Positions 58,338 to 64,000 of a DNA stretch of 64,000 nt are shown one piece after another (position 1 is the first letter of the stretch; each line of letters starts with the position of its first letter). The stretch is taken from NCBI GenBank assembly GCA_018417955.1, contig JACTVC010000025.1, positions 496,001 to 560,000 of the forward strand, in the 5' to 3' direction. The position numbers and the translations under genes are program-made. The notes under the pieces are model-generated. The model searched no databases, had not been told where the DNA came from, and saw nothing but the letters and a program-made list of their open reading frames with translations. Origin of the DNA: Laccaria trichodermophora (Eukaryota; Basidiomycota; Agaricomycetes; Agaricales; Hydnangiaceae).

Positions 58338-59294
58338 ATGGCACAGCTACCTCACAACGATGCGCCCACCAGGGGGGGCGCCTCTTTGGCAGATAACAGT
58401 CGTAAGTTCAGCACTGGAAACCTCGCCACTCGCTTACGTTCCCTCCAGCCATCGAAGACGCCTTTGCTGGCCTCCACCTTTTGCCTGCTCAAGCTCGAGG
58501 TATAATCCTCGCATTGCTGAGGATCTCCAACAGTTCAAGCCCCCCCGCCGCAGTCAGCGAGCCAACTTCGAGAATCGCTGCTGATGATTTTGAAGTACTG
58601 CCTCCAGTCAGCGAGGCTGCTAGCGATGGGCATGACCATTTGCTGCCCGACGACGTTATTTTGGTCACCTCGCGCCCATCTCCTTTCATTCTACCTGACC
58701 CCCTTCCGGCTGCTCCGTTGGTGTCCAGAGCATCCGCCTCTACTGGTAGGACCCGTTCTGGTCCAGGTTCTGCTGCTTCACCAGTGGCCATGGCCTCTGT
58801 TGCTAGCCTGACGCATGCGAGCGCGGCCACTGCCTTCTCAGTCACAACCACCCTCGTTGCCGAAAGTGCGTACCTTAACACGGCAGCTGCCTGCTAGACT
58901 AACAACGCAATGACAGCATCCTCGGACGATCTCACAGAGCTTGACGCGCTCACCGCAGCTGTCGCCGCCACGGCCCTCGATTCCGACGATGGTGAAGCGG
59001 GCGGTGAAAGTGGAGGGGACAACGGCGGATCGTACCACGTTCCTGCAAGCACTGAAGCCGGCCCTTTCTATGTCGTCACCCGTGGATTGCAAGTTGGAAT
59101 CTTCGCTGGCTGGTGGGTTTTTTTCAAATACTCGCTTTATTAAATCATTCTAACCATTTTCCAGGGGCAATACCTCCCCACTCGTCACCGGCGTCTCCAA
59201 CGCTGTTTTTTGGCGTGTTGCGAGCGTTTACGATGGCCATGTTAGGATGCAGCAGGCCATCGCATCGGACTTTGTTGAGCAACTCCACAAGTGA
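58338..59294 (+). CDS. Protein with RNase H1 N-terminal (viroplasmin-like) domain at its C-terminus
   Basis: The start ATG 58338 gives MAQLPHNDAPTRGGASLADN, then an intron. The middle is low-complexity, rich in Ala, Ser and Pro (to ~58865). A spliced acidic exon (SSDDLTELDALTAAVAATAL) leads into the domain: GPFYVVTRGLQVGIFAGWGN across the 59103-59164 intron, then SPLVTGVSNAVFWRVASVYD, ending VEQLHK-stop at 59294. FYVV..G...GIF..W.....V.GV..A.F is the pattern of the RNase H1 N-terminal domain, which binds RNA/DNA hybrids. No RNase H catalytic domain follows. Stand-alone versions with low-complexity leaders are common in basidiomycetes. It is divergently placed next to the minus-strand gene ending at 58112. 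Confidence 0.6.
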
Positions 59295-60212
59295 GGTTAG
59301 ATAGAGTACTTATCAACCCGATGTCTTGCGCAATTTCTTGTCGATCAAATGTCTCAATGTATCGCTCTCATATACTTGTGAATATACTGAGTACCCTTGC
59401 CCTTTCAATATCATCTAAGTAACTCGAGGACCATATTTTTTTTCAATGAATAACTCTGGCTCGGATTTGTGATGCTTTTTCTGTAAAGAAAGACAGACTA
59501 GATTGTATTCTGATATACTCGAGGCCCTCCACATGATATAATGTAATTTATGTGCATATATTACTTCTCAAAATCTCAAAACCAGATTTTTGTGGCTGTG
59601 GTCTATGCGAATAAGTAGGAGGGAGCCTGAGGTTTGTTCAGTCCAGTACGTCAATCATCTGTGAGGATTCAGTAACAGGACCAGATTTTTTGTGGCCATG
59701 GTCTAGTATGCGAATAGGAGGGAGGTTTGTTCAGTCTAGTACGTCAATCATCTGTGAGGATTCAGTAACTGCCGCTTAGTGAATCTTTACAAAACAAATA
59801 AAACCTGAAACCTCTATGGTTCAACGACAGACAAGCTTGTATTCTGATGTACTCGAGGCCCTCCACATAATATAATGTAATCTATGTGCATACTTTACTT
59901 CTCAAAATCTCAAAACCAGATTTTTGTGGCCGTGGTCTATGCGAATAGGAGGGAGGTTTGTTCAGTCCAGTACATCAATCATCTGTGAGGATTCAGTACT
60001 CAGTAACTGCCGCTTAGTGAATCTTTACAAAACAAATAAAACCTGAAACTTGTATGGTTCGACTCGGTCATGCTGCAGCTTTACGACCATCCTAAAACCA
60101 TGTACACCGCGTTCAATGGCATTGCGGGCGCACATAAAAGTCGGAGAAAGTGTCATGTTTACATTCATTTGGGCACCGCATCAGGAGAGATTCCCATCAC
60201 CCAATCTCAACC
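59295..60212. other. Intergenic with tandem duplication
   Basis: 59500-60056 contains two ~320-bp copies of the same sequence (see repeat entry). No gene. Confidence 0.6.
59505..60056. repeat. ~320-bp tandem duplication with a nested ~90-bp duplication
   Basis: TACTCGAGGCCCTCCACAT, AAAACCAGATTTTTGTGGC, GAGGTTTGTTCAGTCCAGTA and CCGCTTAGTGAATCTTTACA recur in order. Within the first copy the CCAGATTTTT...TCTGTGAGGATTCAGTAAC part is itself doubled. Confidence 0.9.
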
Positions 60213-60834
60213 ATGGGTCGGCCTCGACTTTACCACAGTCCAGAAGAAAAAGCGCTCGCCGTCCGCGCCTCAAAAGAAAAGTACTATTCGAAGTAGGTAT
60301 TTATTAAATATAGTCTCTCGACACTGACAAGTTGTGTATAGGAACCGTCACTCTATCTGTCGGCGAAAACGTCGCTCATACAAAGAAATGAAGACTTCAC
60401 TCGCAAATATAAAGGCCGAGATGGAATTCAAAGTGGAGAAGGAGGACAACAGTACTAGGTGTGTGGTACTAAGCCTCTGACACCATGAAACTAACATGTG
60501 TCTGTATAGCACGCACCCTTATGCTGTCGTCCTCTGCGCTAGAGAGGCTTTTGAAGAGGTCACGCAGGGGGATCTTCACGAGTTCAAACACGCGCTTGCA
60601 ACAAAATGTGCCGAAAATCCAAATTGCGACGCGGCGAACCTGGTATCGCAAGTCAAGGAAACGTGGATTAAGTCTCTACCCGCCATCCACTGCGCTTTGG
60701 ACATAATCCTTGAAGAAGATGGGGGTGGGGACCTTTGGCGCGCTGCAGATAAGGTTGCGCGTGATTACAGGATCGGTGTTTATTTTTTGGAGGAGATCGA
60801 GCGTCGTAATTCACAGTCGCTTGTAGCTAAATGA
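60213..60834 (+). CDS. Small protein with N-terminal GRPRLY...EEKAL..R basic motif
   Basis: Exons 60213-60292, 60342-60458 and 60510-60834 with clean GT-AG joints. The N-terminus MGRPRLYHSPEEKALAVRAS followed by KEKYYSKNRHSICRRKRR has the spacing of a motif seen at the start of many multicopy Agaricomycete proteins: a basic, bZIP-like DNA-contact region. The rest is a helical domain with THPYAVVLCAREAFEEVTQ, DAANLVSQVKETWIKSLPAI and RDYRIGVYFLEEIERRN. About 173 aa, no membrane segment. DNA binding is an inference from the basic motif. It lies just upstream of the KDZ transposase on the same strand. Confidence 0.55.
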
Positions 60835-60966
60835 TATTTACAGTACGCTATAGAAAAATGCACAACTTTTGGTACAAGTAATAAACTGTACAGTTATTGA
60901 TCCTCACAATTAAGGTTCTGACGTGCAGTCACCACTTCTCAACACACAAATTCTCATCACGTTCAT

Positions 60967-61592
60967 ATGGTCAAACCTCGCATGCGCGGCTGTGTCCAAC
61001 CAGTGGACGATGCGCCCTTGCCTCACAGAAATACCCCACAACCCGAAACGGTATGATTGATCGCTGTCGTCATTGTTGAGACCCTGACATGATCAATCGC
61101 ATTTCAGCCGCCGGAGATGGTGCCCTTAAAGGTTCAACAAATCAAGACAATCGAGATCTTGAAGCCCACCTTCCTCCGAGCATACAAGGAAAACCAGGTT
61201 GACGAGTTTTTTACCAGAGCGGCCGGCCTTTGGTGCGAGCGCTTCCCAGAGCCAGAAGCAGATATCGTTACTTGCCCTTTCGAAGACGACCCTGACTATC
61301 TTGTCTTTGTTTCCAAGCTCAGAAAAGAGGTTTGTTCGCTCTCCCTCGACATTTGCAATGCCGCGACTTACGTATTATTTGCCTACAGTGGCTCAAACGG
61401 CGCATATTCTGGCTCACTTTCATTTTTCCCCAAAATAAGCGGCGTTCGCCACCGATCAAGTTGACATGGGTGAGGTTGATGGACCAGGCTGAAAGGCTGA
61501 TCAGGAAGGATATGCCGCCTTGCAAGATGGAGGGGTACGACCGGCTTCTGGCCTATCTGAATGGAGATATAGAAGCCTACAATCTCAACTGA
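60967..61592 (+). CDS. Small unrecognised protein upstream of KDZ transposase
   Basis: Exons 60967-61050, 61108-61329 and 61389-61592, all phase 0, with GT-AG introns. It reads MVKPRMRGCVQPVDDAPLPH, then LKVQQIKTIEILKPTFLRAY, FFTRAAGLWCERFPEPEADI and DPDYLVFVSKLRKE, and ends with a basic helix (WLKRRIFWLTFIFPQNKRR) and GYDRLLAYLNGDIEAYN. 168 aa. I do not recognise it. The coherent exon joints and normal composition make it a likely gene. It and the 60213-60834 gene share size, strand and exon count and sit in the same transposon neighbourhood, so they may be passengers. Confidence 0.5.
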
Positions 61593-61704
61593 ATAATTGC
61601 GTACAGATGTATCATTGTATTCAGAAAACTACTACCTTTACAGTTGAACTTCTTTCGCTCTGAAGTAGAACCGTGAGAAAGAAAACTTGTTAGTCACCGT
61701 CCAC

Positions 61705-64000
61705 ATGGTCAAACGGAAGAAAGTGTCCACTACTGTTATCTGTCGTGATTCAGACGACGAAGACATACACGTTCCGCAAGCTCGTTCTCTCCACATTTCA
61801 CGCGATGGCCGACGAGTGGTAGAAACCCCCTGTTCCCCACGAAAGCAAGCAGCGGCCCCCCAACGCCCCCCCAATTATGAGTGGAATCCCAGTAACGACT
61901 ACGACCGTGCAGAAGAAGATGGATACGTGCATGTCGAGGAGTTCGCGGATGAGACCTCGACGTCCATTCCGCATGTCATCAGCAAGGTTGCTTCCAAACG
62001 GTACCCGACATCGGTAGGCGGCCTCCCATCTTGTAAAGCTCTGTGCTAACCAGTGCCACAAAGGATGAACCCCTTTTAGAATGGTCTGGAAAGCACGGCG
62101 ACGGCATCGGCTGTCGACAGGAATACCTTTCAGAGTTGCTGAGGCTGGAGGGACCAGGCAATGCTCGTCAATGGGCAGGGCGTTGTATGTCGTGTAATGG
62201 CGACGATGGGATTTTTCGATGCAAGGATTGTATCGGAGGCATTTTGGAATGCCGACTGTGTTGTCTCGCTCGTCACGAGCATCTTCCCCTACACATAATT
62301 GAGGTACGTCGTTCCGATCTTACTCAACTATTCCTCAATTAATTTCCCCCCCTTTTTTTGTGTAGGAATGGACAGGCGACTACTTCGAGAAGGTTTCCCT
62401 GAAGTCAATGGGTCTCTGTGTGGCCCTCAATCATCTTGGCGGCAAGTGCATTCGACCCCAACCTGGACATATGGACTTCATAGTCCTTCACACCAACAGA
62501 ATTCACCACGTAGCCATCGATTTCTGTGGCTGCGAGAAGCAAATACCCAATCGTCAACAGCTTCTTCGAAGCCAGTGGTTCCCAGCTACAATCCATGCAC
62601 CACAGACCTGCACCACTTTCCGGCTGCTGGAACTTTTCCATATCGTCACACTCACCGGCAAATTGTCCGCGCACGAATTCTATCGCTCGCTGGAACACTT
62701 AACTGATAATACAGACCTCGATGTGCCTAAAGTAAGTCATCTCTTCTTTAGGGTTTTTCCGCGCTGAATGACACTACAGACTCGCTACAAATCATTCATG
62801 CGCATGGTACGCGAATTCCGTCACCTCAAAATGATGAAGCGAGCAGGCCGTGGCAACATATCCGGAGGTCTCACCAGCACCAAGGCTGGCGATCTCTGCA
62901 TCGAATGCCCAGCCTGTCCGATCCCCGGAACCAACCTGCCTGATGATTGGAAGAACGTGGCACCGGAAATGAAGTAAGTCTTGTTTCATCACCCCGTGAA
63001 CAATGCGTAACCATTTGGTTAGATTTTTAGTGACCCTCATCGTGGCCATGGACGCGAACTTTCGCTTGAAAAATCTTATAAGGTCGTCACTCGCTAAGGA
63101 CCCTGGACTCCATATGGGGCTCGCATACTTCCTGCCTGATGAGCCTTACCGCCGGCACATTCTCAAGTACGCTTCCCAGAAGGACGTAAGTCTTCATGGC
63201 ATAGTTTTTTTCGACCACTCACCTTTTTTTAGATCAGCCATTGCAGTGGATTCAAGACCATGGCGCATGCGGATTCTAAGTTCTCCGCCGGATTGCGATC
63301 GACAGGTGTGGGGATGTGCATATGTGCACGTCATGAGATGGTTAGAGCCGGCGGTGTTGGTGATCTCCAAAAAGGCGAAAGGTAAATCATTTTTCCGTTC
63401 TTATGGAAAACACAGACTAACCCTTTCACCGTAGATATTGTAATATGGACTTCATATTGCTCTCGGCGCTGGCACCTTGCCACCTTCTGAACGTATTTAT
63501 ATCTTATGACATAGCATGTCAGTATAAGCTGGGGTTCGAGAAAAGAATGAAGGACTTGCCTCAGGAACTCAAGCTGTCAAGTTCTGTGGCCACGGACTGG
63601 GGGATTCCAAAGTGTCACTGTCCGGCACATAAGCTGCCCTGCCAGGCGCCACATTCCTTGAACCTGAAACCAGGGGTGGGCCGAATGGACAGCGAGGGAA
63701 TCGAGCAAAGCTGGTTGGAGATGAACCGCGTTGCCAACAGCACCAAGGAAATGGGACCAGGTTCACGCCACGATACCCTGGACGACCATTTTGGACATTA
63801 CAACTGGCGAAAAAAGGTGGCGCTAGGTAAGTTTCCTCTATCAAATCAGTCTATTGGCACGTATCCTAACATTTACTTTGAATAGGAAATACTCTTCATT
63901 CGCGCCTTCGTCTAGCTACCGCAGAATCAAAACGGCAGCGTGTTATTTACGAGGAGTTTACTGCATCACTGCCTGACGCGAAATTTGAACAGGAATGGAC
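61705..64000 (+). CDS. KDZ (Kyakuja-Dileera-Zisupton) transposase with CxC2 cysteine cluster, 5' part
   Basis: DDE-type transposase of the KDZ superfamily, running off the right edge. ATG 61705 (MVKRKKVSTTVICRDSDDED); an acidic/basic N-terminus; a cysteine cluster with CMSC, FRCKDC and ECRLCC...H (the CxC2 zinc-binding domain, ~62180-62300); then LKSMGLCVALNHLGGKC, TCTTFRLLELFHIVTLTGKLSAHEFY-type and RYKSFMRMVREFRHLKMMKR segments; the catalytic-core start VAMDANFRLKN (first Asp); FISYDIACQYK (Asp region), HCPAHKLPCQ, GVGRMDSEGIEQSWLEMN and TLDDHFGHYNWRK. This order of conserved blocks is diagnostic. Introns are short GT-AG. Frames look open in every recognised exon, so the copy may be recent; the C-terminus is not visible. 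Confidence 0.88.

Overview
The window is nuclear DNA of a mushroom-forming basidiomycete (Agaricomycete). The genes are broken by many introns of about 48-65 bp with GTRNGY donors. The families are typical of that group: seven-helix DUF6534 receptors-like proteins, pepsin-type secreted aspartic proteases in tandem, a KDZ transposase with a CxC2 cysteine cluster, and multicopy transposon-linked proteins.

Layout. 1-1.1 kb: the 3' end of an ORC5 gene. 1.9-9.8 kb and 25.7-33.3 kb: two arms of a large inverted duplication. Reading outward from the centre, each arm carries an EthD-like remnant, a DUF6534 gene, a block of ~140-bp tandem repeats, an aspartic protease and a U2 snRNA gene. The spacer holds an apparently intact BEACH-WD40 gene (10.9-18.5 kb), duplicated scraps of both ends of that gene, a small basic-tailed gene, and a further EthD-like/DUF6534 pair (21.4-24.8 kb). 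A third aspartic protease (34.6-36.8 kb) follows the right arm, preceded by a decayed DUF6534 fragment, so the cluster has been copied more than once. Most copies carry different damage: a lost start codon or in-frame stops in DUF6534, a changed catalytic DTG motif and a changed splice donor in one protease, and loss of the C-terminal hydrophobic tail in two proteases.

36.8-45.6 kb is transposon-rich. A minus-strand multicopy gene family member is split by a 2.37-kb hAT-like non-autonomous element full of AGTCCAGTGG repeats. 46.2-49.0 kb is a WD40-type membrane protein with a long Pro/Thr-rich linker. 49.75-51.5 kb is an unrecognised gene built partly from an array of small symmetric phase-2 exons. 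51.6-55.7 kb is AT-rich with several small tandem duplications and a repeated CGGCTTTGCCGAACGTG motif. 55.8-64 kb holds a minus-strand transposon-linked gene, a gene with an RNase H1 N-terminal (viroplasmin-like) domain, two small unrecognised genes, and the 5' part of a KDZ transposase gene running off the right edge.

All calls come from reading the sequence and from family knowledge; no database search was run. Exon boundaries are my own reading of splice signals and of conservation between the repeated copies.
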